NCBI GenBank assembly: GCA_002319915.1 | Contig: DCFQ01000055.1 | Span: 14,047-22,823, forward strand | Length of the DNA stretch: 8,777 nt | Reading direction: 5' to 3' | Source of the DNA: Bacteroidales bacterium UBA1800 | GTDB lineage: Bacteria > Bacteroidota > Bacteroidia > Bacteroidales > VadinHA17 | Shown here: piece after piece, positions 1 to 6,423 of the stretch | How the letters are laid out: each line of letters opens with the position of its first letter | Position numbering within the stretch: the first letter of the stretch is position 1 | The notes under the pieces: generated by a model | Seen by the model: the letters and a program-made list of their open reading frames with translations, nothing else | The model's database searches: none | Told to the model about the DNA's origin: nothing | Translations under genes and position numbers: made by a program

Positions 1-498
1 CACCCCCCCCGAAAGCCGCTTCATGTATCTTTCAGCTGCGGCCATATACCTGGCATCCATGCACCTTACCTTTATATCAGGTATCCGGAGGAGATACGGC
101 GGGATGCCTCCGAACTCCCATTCGGCGCACACATAAGGGCCTGGTCTTATGATGAGCCAGAGCCCCTCCTCCTGAACCAGCCTGATGAATTCTGAGATAT
201 TATGGCTGCCCTCGGTGAAATCAAAAACACCTTCCTGCGGTTCATGAAAATTCCAGAAAATATAGGCGCTTATAGTATTGCACCCCATGGCTTTTGCCAT
301 CTGTATCCTGTGGCGCCAATATTCGGCCGGGATCCGGGCAGGATGCAGCTCACCGCTGATAATCTGAAAGGGCTTGTTATCCAGGAGAAACTCTGTAGAT
401 CCAAGGGAAAAGGTGTGTGTTTCTTTTTTCTTCTGGGCATTCAAAGGGATTGTTAATAAAATAACAACAAGCCCTGCTGGAATTAGTCTCCGCAACAT
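1..498 (-). CDS. Glycoside hydrolase family 35 (beta-galactosidase-like), secreted, 5' part only
   Basis: Reading the minus strand from the ATG at 498-496 gives 166 residues with no stop, running off the left edge. The N-terminus is a signal peptide: MLRR, a hydrophobic core at about residues 5-19, then LNA|Q with likely cleavage after residue 21, so the enzyme should leave the cytoplasm. The rest follows the start of the GH35 TIM barrel closely: GELHPARIPAEYWRHRI (about 49-65), a segment ending FWNFHEPQEG, and RPGPYVCAEWEFGG (about 113-126). In characterised GH35 enzymes the Cys-Ala-Glu of the last motif contacts the galactose. The catalytic glutamates, the first in an ENEYG-type motif, lie beyond the window and cannot be checked. 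GH35 enzymes remove terminal beta-galactose (some act on other exo-linked sugars) from glycans. The start is 24 bp after the exporter gene on the same strand, so the two may be cotranscribed. The last few residues (LSGGV) come from an eight-C run at the edge and may hold a sequencing error. Family is confident; substrate is unknown. Confidence 0.93.
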   Translation of the reverse strand, partial: MLRRLIPAGLVVILLTIPLNAQKKKETHTFSLGSTEFLLDNKPFQIISGELHPARIPAEYWRHRIQMAKAMGCNTISAYIFWNFHEPQEGVFDFTEGSHNISEFIRLVQEEGLWLIIRPGPYVCAEWEFGGIPPYLLRIPDIKVRCMDARYMAAAERYMKRLSGGV

Positions 499-522
499 AG
501 AAGCATTTATTAGGTCAAGATC

Positions 523-2343
523 TTATATTGATTGAAAGCTGTGAAGCTTCCGGTAATATCCGTCCTCCTTTTCAATCAGTTCGGTATGCGTCCCGCTTTC
601 AACTATCCTTCCGTCATCGATCACAACGATTAAATCCGCGTGCTGGACAGTAGAGAGGCGGTGAGCTATCACAATGGATGTCCTGTTTTTCATCAGGTTC
701 AGGATTGCATCCTGAACGAGGCGTTCAGATTCCGTATCCAGGGCAGAGGTGGCTTCGTCGAGTATAAGGATCGGCGGATTGGCCATGATCGCCCTTGCTA
801 TGCTGATCCTTTGTCGCTGTCCGCCGCTGAGCTTATTGCCCGATTCACCCACAAGGTTTTCGTACCCCTTGTCGGTCTCCATTATAAAGTCGTGGGCATT
901 TGCTATACGGGCAGCGTTCTCGACCTCGCCCTGTTCGGGAATATGGTCTCCGAAGGCAATGTTCTCGGTAAATGTGGTATTGAACAATATCGGCTGCTGG
1001 CTGACAATTCCCATCAGGTTCCTCAGGTCCTGCACCTTCAGGTCGCGCACATCGGTACCGTCGACCAGTATCGATCCTTTATCGGTATCCATGAAACGCG
1101 GAAGCAGGTCGGCAAGGGTAGATTTCCCTGCACCCGACTTTCCTACAATTGCGACAGTCTGGCCTTTTGAGATTTTCAGGCTGATGTCCTTCAGCACAGG
1201 TTCATCATTGTAGCCGAACCACACATTCCTGAATTCAATCGAATCTGAAAAACCGGCAACAGGAACAGCCCCGGTTTTTTCACTGATCTTCTCCTCTGCC
1301 TCAAGTATCTGGTCGATGCGGTCGATGGAAGCCAGCCCCTTCTGGATGGCGAACCATGCTGTAGTGATATTCTTGGCAGGCTGGATAATCTGGGAAAAGA
1401 CCACCAGGAACGCAATGAGCCTGTCGGGTGTCATATTGCCTGTCCCGTTCAGGGCAAGCACACATCCGAAATACATCAGGATCATCACCACTATGGTTGA
1501 AAGGAACTCGCTTATCGGAGAGGCAAGGTAAGCCTTTCGCGTTATCCGCTTGAATATCTTGGAATAATGTTCATTAGTCACGGAGAACTGCTTCTTCATT
1601 TTCTCCTCCGCATTGAAGCCTTTTATTATCCTCAGGCCGGTAAGTGTTTCCTCGACGACCGAGAGGAGCCTTCCGAGTAATTGCTGTCCCTGAAGCGATG
1701 TCGACCTGAGGCTGCGGCTGACCCTTCCTATGAGCCATCCGCTTACCGGCAGAAGTAGCAGTGCGGCCAGTGTAAGCGGCAGGCTGGTCACAAAAAGGTA
1801 TACAATGAAAATGATTATATAGAGCGGATCCCTGAAAAGCATTGTAAGAGACGACATTACCGACACTTCTATTTCCTGGACGTCATTTGAGATCCTGGTC
1901 ATCACATCGCCCTTCCGCGCATCGGTAAAGAACGAAAGCGGAAGCCTGAGGATCTTGTCATACATATTTTTCCGGAGGTCCCTTACAGTGCAGGCCCTGA
2001 TATAGGCCATACTGTTGTTTGCCAGTGAAATGAACCCGTTCTTCAGCAGGCTGGCTATGATCACCACAAGGATCACGACCAGGAGCGCCTTCATTACATC
2101 ATGCTGCCCGATGAAGGAGTACAGGAAGTACTTTGCCCAGGCTCCGAGGTACTCGAAGCTAAGCCGGAATGCGCCGGGATCCGGGTACTGCTCGACCCTG
2201 TTGAACATTATCTTCAGGAACGGGATGACGAGAGTATAGGATACCAGCGCAAAAATGGCACTCAGTATATTATAAAGGATATTCCATACCGCCGACCACT
2301 TGTACGGCCTGATATATTTTAACAGGATTCTGGCTTTGTTCAT
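523..2343 (-). CDS. ABC exporter, MsbA/LmrA-type half-transporter (membrane domain fused to ATPase)
   Basis: This 606-residue protein is a complete type IV ABC half-exporter, expected to work as a homodimer in the inner membrane. Residues about 1-335 form the membrane domain, with hydrophobic segments near 18-45, 85-108, 165-205 and 280-320 and a long first loop between the first two helices. Residues about 366-606 form the ATPase, with every motif intact: A-loop Tyr378, Walker A GKSGAGKS at 401-408, Q-loop Gln449, signature LSGGQ at 505-509, Walker B ILILDE with Glu530, and H-loop His561. Length and architecture match MsbA, which flips lipid A-core, but the same fold serves drug and peptide exporters, so the substrate is inferred and I give no symbol. 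It starts 16 bp after the purB stop and probably shares its transcript. No good Shine-Dalgarno sequence precedes the ATG, as is usual in Bacteroidota. Nothing is truncated or missing. Confidence 0.93.
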   Translation of the reverse strand: MNKARILLKYIRPYKWSAVWNILYNILSAIFALVSYTLVIPFLKIMFNRVEQYPDPGAFRLSFEYLGAWAKYFLYSFIGQHDVMKALLVVILVVIIASLLKNGFISLANNSMAYIRACTVRDLRKNMYDKILRLPLSFFTDARKGDVMTRISNDVQEIEVSVMSSLTMLFRDPLYIIIFIVYLFVTSLPLTLAALLLLPVSGWLIGRVSRSLRSTSLQGQQLLGRLLSVVEETLTGLRIIKGFNAEEKMKKQFSVTNEHYSKIFKRITRKAYLASPISEFLSTIVVMILMYFGCVLALNGTGNMTPDRLIAFLVVFSQIIQPAKNITTAWFAIQKGLASIDRIDQILEAEEKISEKTGAVPVAGFSDSIEFRNVWFGYNDEPVLKDISLKISKGQTVAIVGKSGAGKSTLADLLPRFMDTDKGSILVDGTDVRDLKVQDLRNLMGIVSQQPILFNTTFTENIAFGDHIPEQGEVENAARIANAHDFIMETDKGYENLVGESGNKLSGGQRQRISIARAIMANPPILILDEATSALDTESERLVQDAILNLMKNRTSIVIAHRLSTVQHADLIVVIDDGRIVESGTHTELIEKEDGYYRKLHSFQSI

Positions 2344-2359
2344 CAGTGCAAAGGAGTTA

Positions 2360-3703
2360 TCAGAAGCCGGTGAAGTTAAACGGGCTGATAGATTTCATCT
2401 CACTCTTCAGTGTCTCACTAACTTCGAGGCTGTCAATAAAACCATGGAGGGACTCCCTGGTAATTTTCTGGTTTGTACGGGTTAGGTCAAGCAGGGCTTC
2501 ATAAGGTTTGTGGAAACCTTCCCTCCGGAGAATGGTCTGGATTGCCTCCGACACAACGGCCCAGTTGTTTTCAAGGTCGTAATTGATCTTTTCGGTGTTG
2601 ACGATAAGCTTGTGCAGACCCTTCAGCATAGAATTTAAAGCGATGATCGAATGGCCGATAGGAACGCCGATATTCCTGAGCACCGTTGAATCAGTAAGGT
2701 CGCGCTGGAGTCTCGATACGGGAAGCTTAACCGACAGATGATCAAATATAGCATTTGCATAGCCCAGGTTCCCCTCGCAATTCTCAAAATCGATGGGGTT
2801 CACTTTATGGGGCATTGCAGAGGAGCCGATCTCCCCTTTCCTGATCTTCTGCCTGAAATAGTCCATGGAAATATAGGTCCAGATATCCCTCGCAAGGTCA
2901 AGGAAAATTACATTGATCCTCCTCAGGTTGTCGAACAGGGCAGCCAGATTGTCATAGTGCTCTATCTGAGTGGTCGGGAATGAGCGCTGCAGTCCGAGGG
3001 TTTCATTGACAAAGCTGTTGGCAAATTCCACCCAGTCGATATCCGGGTACGCTACTTTATGAGCATTCAGGTTGCCTGTTGCGCCGCCGAATTTCGCAGA
3101 AAAGGGGATCTGCCCGAAGTACTTCGACTGTTCATCTATCCTGGCGATGAATACCATTATCTCCTTACCCAGCCTTGTTGGTGATGCCGGCTGCCCATGC
3201 GTCCTTGCAAGCATAGGGATCTCCTTCCACTCCTCCGAGAAGCCGGCAAGTGTCTCCCTTAACTCGAACAACAGGGGAAAATAAACATCCGAAAGAGCAT
3301 CCCTGAGCGAAAGCGGTATGGCGGTATTGTTGATATCCTGCGAGGTGAGCCCGAAATGTACAAATTCTGACCAGTTTCCCCATCCGCTCTGGAAGAACTT
3401 TTCCTTCAGGTAATATTCCACTGCCTTGACATCATGGTTAGTTACCTTCTCTATCTCTTTCACACGCAAGGCATCCTGAATAGCGAACTCCTCATACCAT
3501 GACCTCAAAGTACCATAATTCTCCTTCTTGAAACCGGCAAGCTGCGGAAGCGGTATATCGCAGAGTGAAATGAAATACTCCACCTCAACCATTATGCGGT
3601 ATTTGATGAGGCCAAATTCGGAAAAATAAAGATCCAGCTCATCTACCTTCTGCCTGTACCTGCCATCAAGAGGTGAAATTGCGGTCAGATTATTTAATTC
3701 CAT
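2360..3703 (-). CDS. purB: Adenylosuccinate lyase
   Basis: PurB catalyses two steps of purine synthesis in the cytoplasm: SAICAR to AICAR plus fumarate, and adenylosuccinate to AMP plus fumarate. The 447-residue protein is close to the 456-residue E. coli type, and its opening MELNNLTAISPLDGRY is typical of that subgroup. The fumarate lyase superfamily signature GSSAMPHKVNP is at 293-303, on the flexible loop that carries the catalytic serine (Ser295 here). The second catalytic residue is His169 in ARTHGQPASPT, and HFGLTSQDINN starts near 116. The fold is all-helical, and family members are active as homotetramers. The gene is the first of a minus-strand run continuing into the ABC exporter 16 bp downstream, and it diverges from mqnA across 76 bp. 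A good Bacteroidota -7 element lies 41 bp upstream of the ATG. The start is well fixed because the conserved N-terminal motif begins at residue 1. No anomalies are seen. Confidence 0.97.
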   Translation of the reverse strand: MELNNLTAISPLDGRYRQKVDELDLYFSEFGLIKYRIMVEVEYFISLCDIPLPQLAGFKKENYGTLRSWYEEFAIQDALRVKEIEKVTNHDVKAVEYYLKEKFFQSGWGNWSEFVHFGLTSQDINNTAIPLSLRDALSDVYFPLLFELRETLAGFSEEWKEIPMLARTHGQPASPTRLGKEIMVFIARIDEQSKYFGQIPFSAKFGGATGNLNAHKVAYPDIDWVEFANSFVNETLGLQRSFPTTQIEHYDNLAALFDNLRRINVIFLDLARDIWTYISMDYFRQKIRKGEIGSSAMPHKVNPIDFENCEGNLGYANAIFDHLSVKLPVSRLQRDLTDSTVLRNIGVPIGHSIIALNSMLKGLHKLIVNTEKINYDLENNWAVVSEAIQTILRREGFHKPYEALLDLTRTNQKITRESLHGFIDSLEVSETLKSEMKSISPFNFTGF

Positions 3704-3744
3704 GGATTGCCTTTTTAAAGGTTCGCGTGTTTATTAAGTATAGA

Positions 3745-3752
3745 CAAAAGTA
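3745..3752 (-). promoter_or_regulatory. Bacteroidota-type promoter -7 element for purB
   Basis: The minus strand reads TACTTTTG, an exact match to the Bacteroidota -7 consensus TAnnTTTG, 41 bp before the purB ATG. About 19 bp further upstream a T-run (3769-3775) could serve as a weak -33 element. The site sits in a 76-bp AT-rich divergent gap, so the upstream half of this promoter touches the mqnA start. Transcription from here would plausibly cover purB, the ABC exporter and the GH35 gene. Confidence 0.6.
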
Positions 3753-3779
3753 CTATTTTAGATGCATTAAAAAAACCCA

Positions 3780-4535
3780 ATGGAGAAAATCAGGATTTCC
3801 GCCGTCAGATATGCCAATACCTATCCGTTCATTTACGGATTGTCTGAAGGCGGTTTTGAGACCCGTGCGATCATCGAAACGGACCATCCTACGGAGTGTG
3901 CCTCCAAGCTTATCACCGGGAGGGCCGACATTGGCCTGATCCCGGTGGCTGCGCTACCCCAGCTGAAGGAATCCCACATTATCAGCGACTACTGCATTGG
4001 GGCAAACGGGAAGGTTCGGACAGTCCAGCTGATGAGCAATAATAGGTTCGGGGATATTTCGAGGGTGTACCTCGATTACCGGTCAAGGACCTCCGTTAAC
4101 CTGGTTAAGGTCCTGGCCAGGTATAAATGGAACAGGACGCTCGAATGGACTGCCACATCGGAGGACTTTGATTTTACGGCGAGGAAGAAGGGGGAAGCGG
4201 TTGTGCTGATAGGTGATCAATGCTTCGAATATGAAAATGCTTTCCGGCTAAGGATCGACCTGGCCGAGGAATGGAAGGATTTTTCAGGGCTGCCTTTCGT
4301 ATTTGCCTGCTGGGCTTCAAACCGCGTGATTGAGGCTGCATTTATGGATGAATTCAACTCCGCTTTAAAAAACGGGGTGGAAAATATTGATAAAGTTGTG
4401 GAGAGGTTCGGGTCATCAGGGACCATAAGAGGCACCGAACTTAAAGAATACCTTGAAACGAACATCGACTTCCACCTGAACCAGGAAAAGAAACAGGGTA
4501 TGGATCTTTTCCTGAAACTCTTAAAAACTCTTTGA
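3780..4535 (+). CDS. mqnA: Chorismate dehydratase MqnA, futalosine pathway of menaquinone synthesis
   Basis: MqnA removes water from chorismate to give 3-[(1-carboxyvinyl)oxy]benzoate, the first step of the futalosine route to menaquinone, in the cytoplasm. The 251-residue protein has the MqnA layout, a periplasmic-binding-protein-like fold. It begins with ISAVRYANTYPFIYGL (about 6-21; the family form is close to ISYLNTxPxxYGL). Next come GRADIGLIPVAALP (47-60), IISDYCIGANGKVRTV (67-82), LDYRSRTSVNL (98-108), VVLIGDQ (141-147) and EEWKDFSGLPFVFACWAS (163-180). These separate it from the related MqnD and point to the Bacteroidota form. The ATG is the natural start because the first conserved strand begins a few residues later. 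It diverges from purB; TATTTTAG at 3754-3761 is only a near match to a -7 element and would leave a very short leader. The GNAT gene start overlaps its stop codon. No other mqn gene is in the window. Confidence 0.92.
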   Translation: MEKIRISAVRYANTYPFIYGLSEGGFETRAIIETDHPTECASKLITGRADIGLIPVAALPQLKESHIISDYCIGANGKVRTVQLMSNNRFGDISRVYLDYRSRTSVNLVKVLARYKWNRTLEWTATSEDFDFTARKKGEAVVLIGDQCFEYENAFRLRIDLAEEWKDFSGLPFVFACWASNRVIEAAFMDEFNSALKNGVENIDKVVERFGSSGTIRGTELKEYLETNIDFHLNQEKKQGMDLFLKLLKTL

Positions 4536-4984
4536 TGACCACGGACTTCAGCGCCGGCTTCCGCATCAGGGACTACATCGACAGTGACTACGATGAACTT
4601 GTGAACTTCTGGGATGCGACCGAACTTGGTCGCCCCGAGAGGGGTGACAATAAGGAAGCGATAGAGGAAACCATCAGGCTCGGAGGCGCACTTCTGATCA
4701 TGGAAGAGAAGGCTACCGGCAGAATAACCGGTACATCCTGGCTCACATACGACGGGCGAAGGGTTTTCCTGCATCACTTCGGGATACTCCCCGCCTACCA
4801 GGGGAGAGGGCTCGCCAATGAACTTCTAGTCGCTTCATTCGGATTTGTCAGGAAGAACGGGCACCAGGTAAAGCTCGAGGTCCATTCATCAAATTTCAAG
4901 GCAATAAATCTTTACAGGAAATACGGCTTCGAACCCCTGAGTGACTATGAGGTTTATATCCTGCGGGATATTTCGAAATTATGA
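4535..4984 (+). CDS. GNAT-family N-acetyltransferase
   Basis: This 149-residue single-domain protein belongs to the GNAT superfamily, which transfers an acetyl group from acetyl-CoA to an amine. The acetyl-CoA pyrophosphate-binding motif is clear: ILPAYQGRGLANELL (84-98), with the Q-G-R-G-L-A core at 89-94, following the strand RVFLHHFGI. The C-terminal part, SSNFKAINLYRKYGF (118-132), is the usual motif B region in which an Asn and Tyr sit near the cofactor. The layout resembles RimI-like enzymes, but the substrate cannot be read from sequence. I start it at the ATG 4535, which shares its A with the mqnA TGA stop, an arrangement suited to translational coupling. The frame is open to a TTG one codon earlier (4532), but ATG is preferred. 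Coupling to mqnA suggests shared expression, not necessarily a role in menaquinone synthesis. Confidence 0.88.
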   Translation: MTTDFSAGFRIRDYIDSDYDELVNFWDATELGRPERGDNKEAIEETIRLGGALLIMEEKATGRITGTSWLTYDGRRVFLHHFGILPAYQGRGLANELLVASFGFVRKNGHQVKLEVHSSNFKAINLYRKYGFEPLSDYEVYILRDISKL

Positions 4985-4992
4985 TGAGGGGC

Positions 4993-5023
4993 TTTAAGAA
5001 TTACAATTTTATGATTAATTTTG
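4993..5023 (+). promoter_or_regulatory. Bacteroidota-type promoter for the small DNA-binding-type gene
   Basis: TAATTTTG at 5016-5023 matches the -7 consensus TAnnTTTG exactly. TTTA at 4993-4996 is a partial -33 element with a 19-bp spacer, which is the expected distance. The site follows the GNAT stop by a few bases and lies about 47 bp before the ATG at 5071, so the small gene probably has its own transcript. Confidence 0.6.
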
Positions 5024-5070
5024 CATAAGATTGTTAATTATCAGGTGAGGTAAAAATAAAGATCGGTATA

Positions 5071-5316
5071 ATGGCAAAGACAATTACTTTCAATGAGCTC
5101 CGGAAGATCAAGGATCAGCTCCCCTCCGGAAGTATGAGGAAAATAGCCGAAAGGCTCGATCTGAACGAAGAGACGGTTAGAAATTACTTCGGAGGGACAA
5201 ATTTTGAAAAAGGCCAGTCAGTGGGAATCCATTTTGAACAGGGCCCGGGAGGAGGCATTGTCACATTTGACGATACAACCATTCTTGAGATAGCTGAGAA
5301 GATGATCAAGGACTGA
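5071..5316 (+). CDS. Small putative DNA-binding protein with helix-turn-helix-like segment
   Basis: This 81-residue protein is unusual but clearly a gene: it has its own promoter upstream and a strong terminator 20 bp after its stop. Residues about 20-42 (GSMRKIAERLDLNEETVRNYFGG) look like a helix-turn-helix in which the phrase LDLNEETVRNYF would hold the turn and recognition helix. The second half is a glycine-rich, probably beta-stranded segment (HFEQGPGGGIVTF, about 54-66) followed by a short acidic helix. I recall similar small proteins annotated as DNA-binding in Bacteroidota genomes, but their function is not known to me. The monocistronic arrangement with strong signals suggests steady, possibly high expression, as for a nucleoid-associated or general regulatory protein; that is inference. 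The start ATG is the only good choice, with the conserved-looking segment beginning directly after it. Confidence 0.82.
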   Translation: MAKTITFNELRKIKDQLPSGSMRKIAERLDLNEETVRNYFGGTNFEKGQSVGIHFEQGPGGGIVTFDDTTILEIAEKMIKD

Positions 5317-5336
5317 AAACGACCACCAGCCTGTTC

Positions 5337-5368
5337 AAAAGCAAAAGGCTTGGTCTTTTGCTTTTTTT
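5337..5368 (+). terminator. Rho-independent terminator after the small DNA-binding-type gene
   Basis: An 11-bp perfect stem (AAAAGCAAAAG at 5337-5347 pairing with CTTTTGCTTTT at 5355-5365) closes a 7-nt loop, and the T-run continues to 5368. It begins 20 bp after the stop codon of the 81-residue gene. The stem has only two G-C pairs, but length and perfect pairing make it convincing. It overlaps a TTG codon at 5358 that would extend the next gene upstream, which argues for the ATG start at 5382. Confidence 0.85.
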
Positions 5369-5381
5369 GTTTTTAACGGGA

Positions 5382-6206
5382 ATGTTAACAGAAGCTGCAA
5401 TTGAATCTGCCGAAAGGATGTACAGGAGTATCCTCGAGGATTTTTTTTCGGAGATCTGGGGTGATACGATCCTTTATTCGCACGGTATCGACCATCACAG
5501 GAGGGTTTGGCATTATGCATCCCGTCTTCTGATACAACAAAAGCCTCGGGAAATAAAAAGCCGCTGTTTCCTTGCTGAAAAGCTTATTATCGCCTGCTAC
5601 CTTCACGATCTTGGAATGTCAGTCAACCCAGGAATCAGACACGGAGTATATAGCAGGGAGCTCTGCAGGAAGTTCCTTTATGACAATGGGTTAAATGAAA
5701 ATGAGTTCACTGATCTCCTCGATGCAATTGAGTCACATGATAAAAAGGATTATGACGGATCAGCAAGAACCCGGGAACTGGCGACTATCCTCTCCGCTGC
5801 CGACGACCTTGATGCTTTAGGTTATACAGGAATATTCAGGTACCTGGAGATTTATTTAGCAAGGGGCGTTCGTCCGGATGAAGCGGGCATAAAAATAAGT
5901 AAAAACGCACGCAGAAGGTTTGAGAACCTCATAGTTACGTTCCCAGATTCCCCAGTCCTGATTTCAGAATGTAAAATCAGGTATAAGGTTCTGGATGACT
6001 TCTTTTCTGGATACAATCAGGCTTTTTCAGCCTTGTCCGGTCAGGTTCATCCTAAATCAGGATATATATTGTTAAACCAACTGGTCGTTGATCTGAATTC
6101 CAAAGGGGTCTCGGAAGAGACTTTTCTTGAAATCAGTCAGAATTATTCTTCAGACAGGGTTGTCCGCAATTTCTTTTTAAATCTTTATTCTGAACTAAAG
6201 AGCTGA
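5382..6206 (+). CDS. HD-domain protein, probable metal-dependent phosphohydrolase
   Basis: This 274-residue cytoplasmic protein carries an HD-superfamily pattern: His38/His39 in GIDHHRRVWHYA, the His75-Asp76 doublet in CYLHDLGM, His87 in RHGVYS, His119 in IESHDKKD, and Asp141/Asp142 in SAADDLDALG. The spacing fits an HD fold with one or two metal ions and suggests hydrolysis of a phosphoester such as a nucleotide or signalling nucleotide. The substrate is not evident, and I see no synthetase domain or RelA/SpoT architecture. The C-terminal third (about 165-274) is helical and unassigned. I chose the ATG at 5382: the upstream in-frame TTG at 5358 lies inside the preceding terminator hairpin and would add a run of Leu and Phe encoded by the T-tract. 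No clear promoter is visible between the terminator and the gene, so it may rely on read-through or an unrecognised site. Nothing nearby shares an obvious pathway. Confidence 0.83.
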   Translation: MLTEAAIESAERMYRSILEDFFSEIWGDTILYSHGIDHHRRVWHYASRLLIQQKPREIKSRCFLAEKLIIACYLHDLGMSVNPGIRHGVYSRELCRKFLYDNGLNENEFTDLLDAIESHDKKDYDGSARTRELATILSAADDLDALGYTGIFRYLEIYLARGVRPDEAGIKISKNARRRFENLIVTFPDSPVLISECKIRYKVLDDFFSGYNQAFSALSGQVHPKSGYILLNQLVVDLNSKGVSEETFLEISQNYSSDRVVRNFFLNLYSELKS

Positions 6207-6288
6207 ATATGCTCTGTAACCTTGATTCGCTGCGCTGCAAGCGGGACAAATCTTCCTTCTAATGCCGCAAGATTCCTGATTCCTTCAG

Positions 6289-6369
6289 GTTCATAAATAG
6301 GATAATATACATATCCCGGGCTTCGCAAAAATACCGATATAATTCCAGCATTTCTACGAGTTCATAAAT
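6289..6369. repeat. 10-bp direct repeat GTTCATAAAT, two copies
   Basis: GTTCATAAAT occurs exactly at 6289-6298 and 6360-6369, 71 bp apart, in the region before the sulfur operon. The second copy lies in the loop of the inverted repeat at 6345-6380. It could be a regulator site or flank a small inserted segment; chance in AT-rich sequence is also possible. Confidence 0.4.
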
Positions 6370-6380
6370 TATTATGCTGG
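6345..6380. repeat. 7-bp inverted repeat next to the sulfur operon promoter
   Basis: CCAGCAT (6345-6351) and ATGCTGG (6374-6380) are perfect reverse complements separated by 22 bp. The right arm ends two bases before the -7 element at 6383-6390, so the repeat covers the -33 region. That position suits an operator for a dimeric regulator, though the wide spacing also allows coincidence. Confidence 0.45.
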
Positions 6381-6382
6381 TT

Positions 6383-6390
6383 TACATTTG
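6383..6390 (+). promoter_or_regulatory. Bacteroidota-type promoter -7 element for the sulfate assimilation operon
   Basis: TACATTTG matches TAnnTTTG exactly and lies 33 bp before the ATG of the DUF2061 gene, giving a leader of roughly 25-30 nt. No good -33 TTTG is present about 19 bp upstream, which hints at dependence on an activator; the inverted repeat at 6345-6380 occupies that position. I see no riboswitch fold in the short leader. Confidence 0.6.
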
Positions 6391-6423
6391 AATAGCAGTT
6401 AAACCACCCTTGAAGCTAATTCG

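Noticed and set aside
202..456. 84-codon plus-strand open frame at the left edge
   Set aside because: It is antisense to the GH35 gene, whose translation gives clear family motifs across the same bases.
640..1213. Two overlapping plus-strand open frames of 176 and 154 codons
   Set aside because: Both lie antisense within the ATPase domain of the ABC exporter, where the minus-strand frame has all expected motifs; the translations match no family I know.
4217..4777. 186-codon minus-strand open frame across the mqnA-GNAT junction
   Set aside because: It is antisense to two well-supported genes and has no recognisable domain or promoter.
5358..5381. TTG start extending the HD-domain protein by eight residues
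   Set aside because: These codons lie in the terminator hairpin and its T-run and encode only Leu/Phe-rich sequence; ATG 5382 is the better start.
6207..6423. Riboswitch or tRNA in the leader of the sulfur operon
   Set aside because: I found no cloverleaf, no S-box-like conserved helices and only short inverted repeats; the leader after the promoter is about 30 nt, too short for a riboswitch.
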